64,000 bases of DNA from Erythrophleum ivorense (GCA_026724425.1 JAIUCV010001135.1:108259-172258); one strand, 5' to 3'; counted from the stretch's first letter, positions 40,156-52,841 are shown. Program-made: numbers and translations. Notes: a model not told the origin generated them from the letters alone.

Positions 40156-42468
40156 TATAAATACCATATCTTTCTATCCTTCCTCATGCAATTAACATGC
40201 TCCATAACATACATTGCTTAAGAGTTGTAAGAAAATGGGATATAAATAATGGATTAAATTTGCGTTGCGCTACATATAAAAATTTTATTTGATGTCACGT
40301 GGACCGCATGAGCACATACTATATTTTCCCATATTTAATTACATCCGTAAAACTCCCTTGCATCACAAAATCATGCCTACAACCCATGAAAACTGAAATG
40401 GAGCATGGAATATGAAGGTTCATTCTCGGCCAGCTTTGGTCTCTTTTCTAGTCAAACTTTGGAAAATCATAACTAAATATAAAAAAATTAAAATCATGAA
40501 ATCTTAGTCATTCTGGGAAGCTATGGATGTCTACTTACAATAAAAATACACCCAGACCATAACGTTCATCACAGAGGATGTTTCACATCCAAAATGGTCC
40601 AAAGGTCGAACTGTATCCTGGAACTGATATAAAATTCTACAGAAAATTTTGAAAATGTCCAATTAATTTCACAAAAATCCAATTCATGAAAATGATACCA
40701 ATCTAAAAATCTGTGAACGTCAACTAGAGAGGAAAAATATCTCCAGACCAGTTGACAACACCCAAACTTCGGAATTCGACAGAATAGTACCTCTAGTCGG
40801 GCAAGATTACTGATACTAGATAGAAACTTTAAAAATTTATATCTCCCTCTCTAGACCTCAAAATGAGGTGCTTCTAGTTGGCACGAGTCATTGTGATTGT
40901 TTAGTTTCTTTGTATAAAATTTTGTGTCAATTGGACATCATTTAAGCCTTGTGTGATAGAATTTAAATTCGGACCAAATGAATAGTGCAGCAGACCAAAA
41001 CCATAAACAACTTTGAAAAATCATCAAATATTCTGTAGACCTCCAAAAATTATGATCTTTAGCTTCCCAAAAATCTCTCAATGAGACCTAATTTCATGAC
41101 AAATATTAGATCAAGACTAATGCATTGGCTAAAAAGTGACATAGGGTTCTATTATGATCAATTTTGGCTCCATATAGGGTACCCAAGTTGACAAATGGAT
41201 TTCCCTTGGTCTTGGCACCTTTTAGGAAAGTCTAAAAGTACATTTAAGACTTGTGTGAGCTGCCCAAATGGTCCCAAACCTCATGTATCTCATTTTGGCC
41301 ATTCAATCCACACTTATGCACATTTACATCAAACTTCCAAATTGCATACTTTGGCATTACATACTCAAATTCTATTCTAGAGTTCATATCTCATATCCAT
41401 ACATTTACACATCATATAATATCATATTTACACATGTCTCAAGGGTCATAGACCATTTACAACATCATATACATCATGGAGCATCATTATGGTTCCAAAA
41501 AGATAAAAGCTAGGCATATGGTTGTCAATCTTCCCTCTTCAATGTTGTTGGCTCCCATTACCATAGCCACTTGGTCTACCTTGTGTGCAATCACACACTT
41601 TTCTCAGATTCAAGCCTCCTCTTTCGGCCACACACCTACAAATTAGTGGAGATGGTTTCTTTTGGCCTTGTTTTCTTGCTTTTTCTTACTTGAATCTTAT
41701 ATTCTTTCAGCTCCTCTCTTCAAATCTGAATTTTTCCCTCAATTTCTCCTTTAAGCCTTTGATTTCTCCTCCTCTGCCTTCCTCTTGTGCACCACTCTCC
41801 CTAAGGTTTTCCTCTAGTTTTGGGCAGAACTTAGTCATGTAGCATGAAGTGAGAAGAAGGGTGCATCGTATATATAGGTGGGAGGAAGTTACACTTTTCA
41901 AAAATCCCAATTTTGCCCTTCGTTCTTGCCATTTTCATTTCTCCTTTGTTTTAGCTCCTTTTTGAGAATTTTCTTTTGTATTATGAAATTTAGGTTCCCA
42001 ATTTAGTAAAATGCCTTTGGAATCACTCAAATTGGAGTTAAAACCTTCCCAAATGGATCCGTTAAAGTTCAGGTACACCGATGTTGGAAAATATCCACCG
42101 GAGGGGTTTTAGCTGTCCCAGAGCTTTCCATGGTTTTTAGGGCCTTTGAAAACCCCGGAAAACTCAAAACTTTCACTTAAAAAGCTCTCCTATGTGAATT
42201 CCAAAATTTACTTAAAATTACAAAAATGCCATTACGTTTCATAGGCTTTTCGTAAGAAATTGTTTCTTCATTCTAGCTTCGTTTTTCTTTCTATTTGAGC
42301 CTGAGATTCTCATATTTAGGAGTCTAGAATGCTTCCCAAATTTTTGGGACCTTAACTACTTCATTTTGGGGGAATTCCTTTTGTATTTGGTGAGTTCCAT
42401 TTGTTGATAGAGAAATCGTATGTTACGTTTCTCACGTTTGCTCTCCTTTCAAAGGACCAGATATTACA
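40156..42468 (-). mobile_element. J: solo family T LTR, internally deleted (2,313 bp)
   Basis: Its plus-strand ends are TATAAATACCATA and CAGATATTACA. An exact TSD, AACAA, lies at 40151-40155 and 42469-42473. It lacks about 1.3 kb compared with F in two blocks: at about 41580-41590, removing the minisatellite, and at about 41650-41690. A TATA box lies at 41869-41876. Confidence 0.92.
41869..41876 (-). promoter_or_regulatory. TATA box of LTR J
   Basis: TATATATA lies 592 bp from the LTR start at 42468, followed on the minus strand by the family leader. Confidence 0.6.
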
Positions 42469-44466
42469 AACAAGGTAGAATTAAGGGTTTTGTATGATTT
42501 AGGCTCATTGGTTGACCTAAACTTTGACTAGATGGTTTAGTAAGGTTAAAAATCTAATTTTGGTGAAACCAAAGGCATTTTATGAATTATAGGACCTAAC
42601 TTTTCATATGAAAAAGATGATTCTAAAAAAGAAGCTAAAATGAGTGAAAATGGGAATAATGAAATTGAAGGGAAAAATGGAAATTTGAAAAATGTTATAA
42701 CTTAACCCCTTTCTTCTTAAAGCTATCCAGCACAACCCAAACTTCTTAAAATAGAACTTAGACCATCTAAACTAGAGGAAAGAGACATACTATAGGAAGG
42801 AGGAAGAAGAAGGAAAGCCAACCAAGAAAAGGTAAGGATTGTGACACTTTTTCATGCTCGTTCCTTCATTAACTTGATTCTTCTCTTCAAGCCCTTTCTC
42901 CTCATGGTTTTAGCTTCTTAAGAGGGGGATTTTCATGGCTGAACTTGTGGAAGAAGGAAAGGATTTGACGAAACCAAGCTTTGCACCAAATTCTTCTCTT
43001 GAAAAGCTTTATGATGATGTGTGGAACAAGGTGCAAAATTGGCTTCTCCTTACCTTTTCTCTCCCCCTCAAATTCATCCACCCTAGGGCCCAAAAAGTGT
43101 GAGGATGTTCTGGATGGTAACAAGGTAGAATTAAGGGTTTTAGAGTGTAAGAAATCAAATTATGCAATTAGATTCAAGAAAGGAGCCTTTGGAAACAAAG
43201 TAGAAAAGTTAGGGTTTCAATTGCACCTTAAGAGTTTTGGAACTTTAAGAGGATAACCCAAGCCATATTTAATCATGCCTAGACTCTAGAGAAACTAAGA
43301 AATATAGGTATGTATCAATTTCCTAAAGAAAATAAATAAAACTCTATATGGCTTCTTACATGTATATGGTTTGGCTAAGGAGAGAAATAAATAGCTAGGG
43401 AATGTTTCTTTGAATTCTAATGAATTTATAGACTTAGATATGATGAATAAATAATTATGAAAGCATTGGATTGAATTTAGAAGGTTTAGAATGAAAGTTG
43501 AAAGTTTAAGGGCCTTAAATGAGGTTAATAAAGCAAGTTGGTTCTAAACCCTTGTTATGTAATGATCTAAATGAGTCTCTTGAAAGTTATAAAACTTGTA
43601 GAAAGCAAGAGTTTAGGGTTAGAAAAGTAAGAACCAAAAGTAGCTTCATTATAGACCTAAAGCTAGCCTTATGTAGCATATTAAGCCCTAACAAGATTTA
43701 AGGAAGATAATGAAACCTAGAATGAGTCTTATGGGATTAACTTATCTTGGAATTGCTATATGTAGGCCCATGTAGCTCAAACACTCCTAAGTGTGAGTGC
43801 CAAGCCAAAGAAAGTAAGGAGAAAGGAAGCCAATGAGTGGGTTAGTGGTACATTCAAGTTCATAGAATTATAAGGTAGTTTTATCTCTCTCTCTCTTTCA
43901 TACAATTGAATGTTTGAATGAGTTATTGTAACACCCAATTTTTGTAAAAACAAAGGAAACGGGCTAGATATAAAAGAAAGTCCTCTAAAATAAATAATTT
44001 GAGGCCAAATAAAATTAGGATAAAATTTCAAATAATATAAAAAGAGGATCCAAAGTTTAGGATGCTTAAAAATTATAGCCAAAGTGACTAAAGAAAATTT
44101 GACGAAATGTAGTGACATTTTTATAATTTTAGGCTCTTTTTAGAAAACCCAAAGGAAAGATCTTTAAATAAAAAAATTAAGTTTTTTGGGGTTCTTAGAG
44201 GCCCTAAAAACTATAGGAACACTTAAAATAGTTTAAACCCCTCTGGTTTACGTTTAGAACGTCAATTAACTTGAGCTTTGACCCTTTCGTTTGGGAAGGT
44301 TTTAGATCTAATTTGACTAATTCCAAAGGAATTTTATAGGTTAGAGGACCTAAATATTATGATGGAAAAGATGATTTTCGAAAAGGAGATGAAATGAGCT
44401 TCGAGGGAAAAATCAAGAATGAAGGGCAAAATTGACATTTTGAAAAGCTTCTAATTAGTCCTTACC

Positions 44467-44475
44467 TATATATAT
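44467..44475 (+). promoter_or_regulatory. TATA box of LTR K
   Basis: TATATATAT lies 540 bp from the LTR start. A donor-like AAAAGGTAAGG follows at about 44593-44603. Confidence 0.65.
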
Positions 44476-46236
44476 GTGGCATCCCACTTCTCCCCCACAC
44501 TTAGCCAACCTAATTTTCATCTCAAACCAAGTGAAAGTTCTACCAAAGGAGGCACACAAGAAGGAGCTTCAAGGGAGGAGAAAAACCTAGGAAAAGGTAA
44601 GGAAAACTAAAGAATTTCTTGCTCCTTCCTTCATTAAACTTATTCTCCTCCTTCTCCTTTCTTTTCCTATGGTTTTAGTGTGTGATTAGGACTATTTTGA
44701 GTCATGTTTAGAGGGAGGAAGTTAGAAATTCAAGGAGATGCATAAAGCAAAGGAAAAAACTCTTGAAAAGGGCAAAAATCAAGGTATGTATCATGGCTTT
44801 TCTTGCTTCCTTCTTCTTGTTCCTCCATGGATAATTTTCGGCCACCTATAGCATAACAAAGAGGGAGTAAATTATGACCTAAACCAAGCATGAAACCTAG
44901 ATTTTTGAGGGTGAGAAACAAGTATATGCAAAGAAATTCCAAAAAGAAGCATTAGAAAACTAGTTTTCAAAACCTAGGGATTTTGTTGCACCTTGATATG
45001 TATAAAGCTTTCTAGTGGTATTTCTAATTGTTTAAGAGTGTATATGGGCTCTTGAGACATCTAGAAAGCCTCACATGTGTCATTCCTTTCAAGAAAACAA
45101 AGCTAGCTCCATGGGTCTAAAACCTTGTGTGTATCTCGAGCAAGCATGGGTCTTGTACCTAGGGAGAGTTTTAAATTCTTTTAAGGGTGGAAAAGGACTA
45201 AATATAATGGAATAATATCAAAGGAAGCATTGGAAAAATTTAAAAGCCTTGGTTTGTGAGATGGAGGCATAGTCTCCATAATGAGACTTAAAGAAGCAAC
45301 TTGTATCTAAGATCTTGGAAATAAACTTGTGATGACTCCAAGAGGTCTAAATGGAGTCAAGAGAGCTAGGTAGAAGGAGAAAATGGAGCTAAGAGCATGA
45401 ATTTTATTGGTTGCTTCATTAGGTTATGTATGGAACCATTATGTAGCCATAGAACAAAGTAGCTTCACATAGAGTGTGTGTAAGGTTAGAGCTTGCTTCC
45501 ATGATGTAATTGTGTCCCATTTGATGTATTTAGGCCAAAGGAATCAAGTTCCACCTAGTTGCAAGTGTGTGGCCGAGAGAGGGGAAGAATAATCCAAGAA
45601 AAAGTTTGTGTTCTTGCTTTAAGGTAGCTTTCTAACCTTTCTCTCATGCATGGCTTGGATGTTTACTTGTCTTTAAGTGCTTGTGCATATGTTTGAACCA
45701 TGAGAAATGTTTCTAGCTATTGCTTACAAGTTATGGTACCATTATACTTCTTAAAATATGTTTATGTATGCATTATGACTTGAATGGGTTTAGTTGTGCT
45801 AAAAGTCCCTTAACAAGGATGAGGATGAGCCAAAAGTCCATAGAAATGAGTGAGACAGAGCTAAAAATCTCAAGAAAAGTGAGGCTAAGTCAAAAGTCCC
45901 TTGAAAGTGGGTAAGGTCAATCCAAAGTCCTAAGAAAGATGGGTGAGGCTAGACCAATGCCCTTAAGAGCTTATGTTTGCTATGTATGAGTTTATGTGAC
46001 AATAAAAATGTTTTATGTATGCTTATTACTAGCTTAAATGTCATGCATGCATTCTTTGACTTATATATATATCCATTATATATGTTTGAAAGGGTTAAGA
46101 GCTATTAGGATTCTTTGAGTCTCACTCTTCCTCTTACATATGTCTAACCATGTCTAGGTGAGCTAAGTGGACTAAGGAATAGATGCCAACAACCTTGAGA
46201 AGCAAGACCTTAACAAAAGGATAAAGAAATGGCTTG

Positions 46237-46413
46237 TTCAAATGTATGTAATGATTTTGATGTCAAGAATTGTAGTCATGTGATGTATATATAATGTAGA
46301 CCTTTGAACAAGTTCAAATGTATGTAATGATTTTGATGTCAAGAATTGTAGTCATGTGAAGTATATATAATGTAGACCTTTGAACAAGTTCAAATGTATG
46401 TAATGATTTTGGA
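46237..46413 (+). repeat. 76-bp tandem repeat private to LTR K
   Basis: Two full units (46239-46314, 46315-46390) and a partial third. The two full units differ at one base (GTGATG against GTGAAG). The near-identity makes it a recent duplication. Confidence 0.95.
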
Positions 46414-49228
46414 ACCATATGAATGAATATGTATGCTTTTGCCACCAAGAAGCCCTTATGTGGTATGATATACTTATGTATGATAGCAAGTGGCATAGTG
46501 AAAATAAACTCCATGATGATTTGGGTCATTTAACATGCTTTTATATGTTGCATTTATGCTTTTAAACTTGCCCAAGTGGCTATGGGATGAGAGGAAAGCA
46601 TTTTAGTGCCTTGAGATACCAATTTAGATTTCAAATTTGACCATTTTGTATGTTGAACCAAAGTTTGACAAAATGAGTGAATTTTTTCATGAAAGTTGGG
46701 CAGCAAGTAGGTCTCATCTAGAGCTTTCCATAGAGATAAAGAGCACTCAATTTGGAGCTCCAAAGAATTTATTATAATTTTTCAAAGTTGGCCAAATTAT
46801 GTAGAAATGGAATGTGCACTATTCATATGGTTAGTTTATGTTTTTGTGTCACACGTAGATCAAATGAAGTTTAATGCTAATGAAATTTTATAAACTAGAC
46901 ATCATAAGCTTTCCATAGCCACTAAGATCACCTCATTTAGGGCTCTATAGAGGGAGAAATGAATTTTTGAAATTGCATGATAGTACCAATAATGTAACTC
47001 GACCTCTAGTACTATTCCATCAATCTCTATGAGTTTAATACCATTACATTGGTCTGGAACAATTTGTAGTCATTAGTTAACATTTATAGATTTCTAGAAA
47101 GCTATCATATGTATAATTTTGATTTTTCTAGAATTAGTTATAAATTTTTAAAATTCATATAAAAAATCTAGAAAGTGAACCCAAGAGCAAAACATTGATT
47201 TTGTGGAATGTGGTCTAAAATCTAAGACTCTTGGAATGTTTATGATGTGTATGCCTTATATGAATTTGTTATGGATAAAAAATAATATTGATGAGTTCAC
47301 ATAGTCCATGGAGCATAAAAGGAATTAATGAAGCCTTACATAACACAATTATTCATGCTTAAAATATATATTTCCTTACAATTGTGCTCCATTATGCATG
47401 CTATGGATTGAGATAGCCTATGGAATCATTGTGTAAGGGTAAAGAGGTTAAGGTATTATAGTTGTAATGCTTGTATGTGTTGTTACATGATGCATTCATG
47501 ATATATGTTTTAGCATAGTTTCCATCTTGAGCTTATGAATAAGAATGATATATGTTTCAGCTCCTAACTTCCTTAAGGCATGGAATTGAGCATATAGCTC
47601 TTCCTTGGCCCTTGGGTTGAGAAAAGTTGAGCCTAGTAAGTTTATAATGATACCATGGCCAAGAAAGAAATGAATTTTCATGTTTTATGATGCATTTGAC
47701 TCATATGAAGCATTAGCATTACATTCTTGCACCACATGCATAGCATACACTTATGGCATTCTTATATGTATTGTATTGGTTGAGATTAGCTACTGAGATT
47801 CTCCCAAATCTCACCCTCCATGCTCCCACTAACTATTTCAGGTTCTCCAAGCCAAGGTCAAGTCCAAGAGAGATCATAGATTGTAAGAAATTATGTATTA
47901 GAATCCCATCTTGTATTAGAATTTATGTATATCTATGCATATGATGCTTTACATGCACCATAACACTTATGATGTATATGATAATGCTAGTTCATATTTT
48001 ATGATGGAATCACGTATAAAAGTATGAAAATATGGATGTAGAACAAGTTATAAGAATGTATGAGTGTTATGATGACATATGGCTATGTTGATTTTAATCG
48101 GAATGTATGTATTTTTGTATGTCAAAGGGTTAAATCTATTTTGGAATGTTATGCAATGCTTAGAGAAGCCATTTAGGATGGAATAAATATGCTCAAAGTG
48201 AAAGAAACTCAATTAGACACCAAATAATCCAAATTAGTAACTAAAATGGTCTCAAATTCGCCATAGACTACTTCTATGTCAAAAGTGGCCTAAATGACCT
48301 AGTTTGAGTCTAGATTTGGCATGAATTTAGACCCTTCCTAAGATTTTTTGTCGAGCAAAGAACTATAATTTTTGGAGTTATACAAAATATTTCACAAATT
48401 TCTAAAATTGGACAGAAATTTCAAATAGGTCCTGTCACTATTCACACAAAACAACTTTAGAATTTTGTGTTATTTATAGGCCAAATAAATCCTAATACTC
48501 ATGAAATTTTACAAAAATATAGCTAATATTATAAGCTTTCTAAAGCCACTGAGGTTTCATGAAAAGGAGTTGTAGAGAGGGAGTTATGAATTTTTGAAAT
48601 TAGAGGTCTGATGGTGCCTAAATATTATAGCAACTTCTGATATGCAATGGATTTTATGGGAAAAATGAACTCAGATGCCCTTGAAATTTCTCTATCAATG
48701 AGTTCTCATCTCATGCTTTCAGTGCCATTGAGAGCACATAATTTGGAGTTGTGTAGCTCAAGATATGTAATTCCAAAGTTTAGGTCTGCTACTTGCCTTC
48801 ATTTTTTACCTATATTATTGTTCCATTACAGTTGACTAGGCAAATGAGATCAATTTTACCTAAAAGTTTTACAACATGTAGTTCACATCCTAAGCCTTCC
48901 ATAGACACCTAATTTGCATGATTTAGAGTTGTATAGCCCAAGTTATGAATTTTCAAAATTAGTGTAGACTATGGCACCTATGCTATCATTTCGGGTTCCA
49001 TGGGGATTTAAGGGATTCCACTAGTTTTGCATCATAATTTGAGTATGAGCAAATTTTTTTATGATAAAAATGAGTTAAAGAAAGGTAATAATCAAGTTTA
49101 GATTCCTATTGCTTAAAATGACCCATAAATGACCTGATTTCAGTGTTTAATTCTATATAAATGTATGTGATTCTTGCATTTATGCTTCATATGTGTATGA
49201 ATATGCTAAAGAGGAACTAGTTATAACA

Positions 49229-49990
49229 CCTAATCTATATAAGGATTTAAAGGATGCCCAATCTATGCAGGGCTTTAAGAGTTCAATATTAAAGACACAT
49301 ACATGGGTGTATGGTGCACGGAGAGTGCCCAATTTTATGCTTGATTTTCTCTTTTTTGTAATCAATTTTATTTAAATTTCAAGATTTTTTTAATTGTTTG
49401 CATTTTTCAATTCCTAAGTGCAAAAACTCTAGTTTTCATTAGCCTAATGTTTAGGTAGCACATGTGGATGTGTGAAATGTATGATGTACAGGGAAGGCCT
49501 TAGTTTGAATGCAACCAATTGACTCTTTGTTTGCAACAAAATGAATCAGGATTAATGCATGCAAACTAGGAATGCATGAAACACATGAGATGCAAATTTT
49601 GCTATACTTTTGCCCCAACATGAGTATGGCTTTGGGCAAGATATGCATGTATGGGATGTGTAAAACACATGAGATGCTTTATTTATTACCAAGTAAATTC
49701 TTGCTTTTACTTGCCCCAGTATGAATATGTACAAAATATGACACTTGTGAACTGCCAAATGATTATTATTATCATTTCTTTTTAGTTACTTGAGCAGTAA
49801 GGGCAATATTACCCTGTGTCAAAAAAAGAGAAAAGTGTTAACCTTTTAAATGATCAATCCTAGAGGGGTGCGATGTCCATCCAATCAGACCTTTAACATT
49901 TTTACTATCTCCAATATGTGACTCTTGATACCTTACTAATAGAATTTACTATTAAATAAAGGATTTTAGGCATTGCCTTTGAAGTCCTCA
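49229..49990 (-). mobile_element. Tat element 3' LTR, proximal segment
   Basis: On the minus strand the LTR starts TGAGGACTTC at 49990, directly after the PPT, and runs to the last two units of the 29-bp array at 49229-49275. It has no gene. A pair of ~40-bp similar pieces with CACATGAGATGC lies at 49585 and 49665. Confidence 0.68.
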
Positions 49991-50003
49991 ATTGCCCCCC
50001 TTT
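49991..50003 (-). other. Tat element polypurine tract
   Basis: On the minus strand it reads AAAGGGGGGCAAT, then TGAGGAC as the LTR start. It lies about 0.7 kb beyond the last recognisable integrase residues. Confidence 0.72.
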
Positions 50004-50650
50004 ACATGTTTCTTGGTCAAGAAAAACCACCAAGTACGTCATTTCTGAATGCCTTGATAATGAATTTTAGAATGAAGATGACATCTAACCACTCTTGTCT
50101 AAGATTTGCCTTAGCTTGCCTCTTAAGCAATAATTAAGAGTTTGTCAAGGACAATTGGTCCAAAGAAGATGTCAACCACATCACATAAGGTAAACATTTT
50201 GATAAATGGCATTCCTTAGTCATTAATTTATTTATATGAAGTATGAATGCCTTAATCATGGCATGAATTAAAAAAAGATATAGCTATGATGAATGAGGAA
50301 TCATCGAACAAATAATTCTCATTAATAAGTATTTCAAACAAAGCACATTTATTGTAAAGGCAACAAGTAACTTTAAGACAAGGAAAAATAAAAGAATTTG
50401 GCATAAAAAGTTCTTTTGAAGAATGTCCTCTACTATTAGTCCTATATGCCCCTATGGAGTGATTTGTCGTGCTACCAGAGATATGCAGTTCATCGATCCT
50501 AGTTTAGAACCCCAATCTTGTTTAATTCTATTTCGCCTATTACTTTGTTGTTTCTCCCAAAGTTGGATTTTAGATTTTGCCTTAACTCTTGCCTACACAT
50601 TTTCTTACATTGCCTAGTAATCTTTTTATTTTCTTTTTCTCTTCTTTTCT
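50004..50650 (-). other. Tat element 3' untranslated region
   Basis: This is the spacer between the integrase end and the PPT. There are no protein-like frames and no repeats of note. Confidence 0.6.
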
Positions 50651-50699
50651 TTGATTTTAACTTTTGCCTAGGTTGCCCTTTCAAGTTTTCAACCTAGCA

Positions 50700-52420
50700 A
50701 GCATTTCTTTCTTGAAAAATACCTTTTAACAATGTCAAAATTGAATGGCTTAGCCAATTCATGACCATTCATGTCAGCTAAAACTAGTGCACCTCTTGAG
50801 AAAGCATGCTTAACAATGTAAGGCCCTTCATAAGTTAGGGCCCATTAACCCTAAGTATCATCTTCATTTGGAAGAATCCCTTTAAAAACTAAATCACTAG
50901 CTTTAATTTCTCTAGGGTGAAGCTTCTTGTTGAAAGCTCTTGCCATCCTCTTTTGGTATAATTGCCTATGGCACATAACAATAAGTCTTCTTTCCTCAAT
51001 CATGTTTAGCTACTCATATCGTATTCTTACCTAATTACTTTCATCTAAATTGGCTTCAATTAAAACACATAAGGATGGGAATTCAACTTCAATTGGTATG
51101 ATGACCTCCATTCCATAAACTAAAGAGTGAGAAGTTGCCATAGTTGAGGTATGCACAGTAGTGCGATAATCGTGTAGTACATACGTAGGGGTGTTTACCG
51201 GGCTCGAAGGCTCAGCTCGGCCTGGCCAAATGAGTTCGGTTGGGCTATGCATAAAAAAGTTTTTAAAAATTTAGGGTCGTGTCGGTGCAAAGGGCACCGG
51301 GTCAGCCTTTAAGTCAATATTGGGCCAGCCTAGCTTGAAAATATAAATTTATTTTTTTATAAAAATTTATATTAAAATTTTAATTTTTTTAATGATAAAA
51401 TATAATTTTATAAAAATTTTCTTCTTTAGAGGTTATTTATAATTTTAATAATAAATTTAGACTAACCCTAAGGGACATAAAAATTTATATAAAAATTATA
51501 AAAAATAATTTTTGATAAAGATTTATATCAAAATTTTAATTTTTTTATGGATAAAATGTAATTTTATAAGAATTTATATAAAATTTCTTTTTTTTGGGTT
51601 ATTTTATAATTCTTCTAATAAATTTTAAAAAATATCGAGCTACCAAGTTTAGCCCCACCCTACTTGGTATTAAACCAAGTAGGGTTAGGGCCGGGCGATG
51701 GGCTTCAATTTTGAAGCCCGTATAAAATCAGATTGGGTATCGAGTTAGGCTAAAGCTCTATCCATCCCAGCCCATGAATGCCCCTAATGAGAGCATCTCA
51801 TGCTAGTCTTCGTAAGTGACTGTCATCTTAGCAAAGATCTATTTGATATTCATATTTGCTGCTCCCACTGCCCTATCCATCTGTGGCTGATATGGTGTCA
51901 AATTATAAAGATTGATCTTGAATCATTCATAGAGTTTAGAAACTTCTACTCCATTCAAGTTTGGAGAATTGTTTGTGATAATCCTTTCGAGTAATCCATA
52001 ACAGCAAATGATATTTACATTGAGGAACTTGTGGAAAGATTTTTGAGTGACACTGGCAAAGGAATTAGCTTCTATCCATTTGATGAAATAATCAATAGCA
52101 ACAAAGATAAAATGGTGTCCATTTGAAGCCTTAGGATTAATTAGACCAATTATGTCAATGCCTCACATTGAGAATGGCCAAGGTGCCACTAGATTATGTA
52201 ATGATATCATAGACGCATTAAGTTTATTTGAGTAAATTTGCCATTTATGACATTTCTAAACATACTCAATGCAATCCTTTTCCATTGTCAACCTAAAACA
52301 TCAACACCTCTGAATTTGTTTAGTCAAGGTATGACCATTTGTGTGAATGCCACATATTCCCTCATGTGTCATCATGACTTCTTTTGTACAAAACATCATT
52401 ACTGATAAAGAAATTTATGG
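50700..52420 (-). pseudogene. Tat integrase, split by a hAT-type MITE
   Basis: The zinc-binding part near 52260-52390 reads THEGICGIHTNGHTLTKQI, then MEKDCIEYV, a stop, and KCHKWQIY; one Cys of the pair is replaced by Trp. The catalytic core at 51830-52200 includes FSMWGIDVIGPINPK, FVAIDYFIKWIEANSFASVT and LTPYQPQMDRAVGAANMNIK. After the MITE the frame resumes as LHDYRTTVHTSTMATSHSL. The C-terminus at 50720-50960 reads LTYEGPYIVKHAFSRGALVL and ADMNGHELAKPFNF. The motif set is that of Tat-lineage elements. Stops and the MITE disable it. Confidence 0.9.
51187..51785. mobile_element. hAT-type MITE (~600 bp) inside Tat integrase
   Basis: The ends are imperfect inverted repeats: AGGGGTGTTTACCGGGCT on the left and, on the minus strand, AGGGGCATTCATGGGCTGG on the right. 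GC-rich ends flank a very AT-rich core, with a perfect hairpin (GGGCTTCAA, two bases, TTGAAGCCC) at about 51704-51723. This is the look of plant non-autonomous hAT elements. An 8-bp TSD is not clear (ACATACGT against AATGAGAG). It interrupts the integrase between the DWHEML and YVLHDYRT motifs, which proves it is an insertion. Confidence 0.8.
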
Positions 52421-52841
52421 CTAGGCACCGAGTGGTCTTTTTATCACTCCGAGTGGCTTTAGCAGGGTATTCTTTGTTTGTCATGTAGGTTTTAATGTCA
52501 TAGTACCATGGTTTCCCTTCATGTTTTTCCTCTATATTCAAGCAGTATGTTGGAAAACTTCTAACTTCTACTTAGTGCAGTTGGAGTTGGGCCCTATAAT
52601 CAGGCTAAATCATTTTTACTAAAGTGGCCAAAGCATCAACAAACTTATTTTTGTCTTAAGTCATGGAGTCAAATTATTGATAAAGTGGCCAAAACATCAA
52701 CAAACTGATTTTTGTCTTGAGTCATGGGGTGGAAATTGATTTCATCAAACTAGTTAATCAACCGAACTAAGAACTTTTGATATAGAATTAGTTTTGAATC
52801 CTTGGTCTACTATTCTTTGGTCACTTAAAGAATTATAAAGG

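Larger units (their letters stand above)
39526..43140 (+). repeat. ~650-bp tandem duplication in LTR I, split by J
   Basis: Copy 1 is 39526-40155 plus 42474-42490 (647 bp) and copy 2 is 42491-43140 (650 bp). Both run from TGTATGATTTAGG to GGTAACAAGGTAGAATTAAG. J sits in copy 1 only. A few percent of bases differ between the copies by eye. Confidence 0.87.
43927..47460 (+). mobile_element. K: solo family T LTR (3,534 bp) nested in I
   Basis: It runs from TGTAACACCC to AAGGTATTATA. The flanks are GTTAT (43922-43926) and GTTGT (47461-47465), a TSD with one change. The length equals that of C. It has the minisatellite at about 45790-45960 and a 76-bp tandem repeat at 46237-46413. The end is chosen by length and TSD; a TGTTACA at 47481 was the alternative. 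Confidence 0.82.
39206..49228 (+). mobile_element. I: solo family T LTR containing J and K
   Basis: It runs from TGTAATATTCG to GTTATAACA. The TSD is TCTAA at 39201-39205 against CCTAA at 49229-49233, differing at one base. Its own pieces are 39206-40155, 42474-43926 and 47466-49228, 4,166 bp. Removing a 650-bp tandem duplication leaves about 3.5 kb, the family length. It interrupts the 29-bp array of the Tat LTR. Confidence 0.87.

Noticed and set aside
43777..44118. 113-codon minus-strand ORF with hydrophobic runs
   Set aside because: It crosses the I-K junction at 43927, so it did not exist before K was inserted. The hydrophobic runs reflect AT-rich sequence.
47481..47487. TGTTACA as the right end of LTR K
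   Set aside because: The following bases (TGATG) do not match the left flank GTTAT, while ending at 47460 gives GTTGT and the family length of 3,534 bp.
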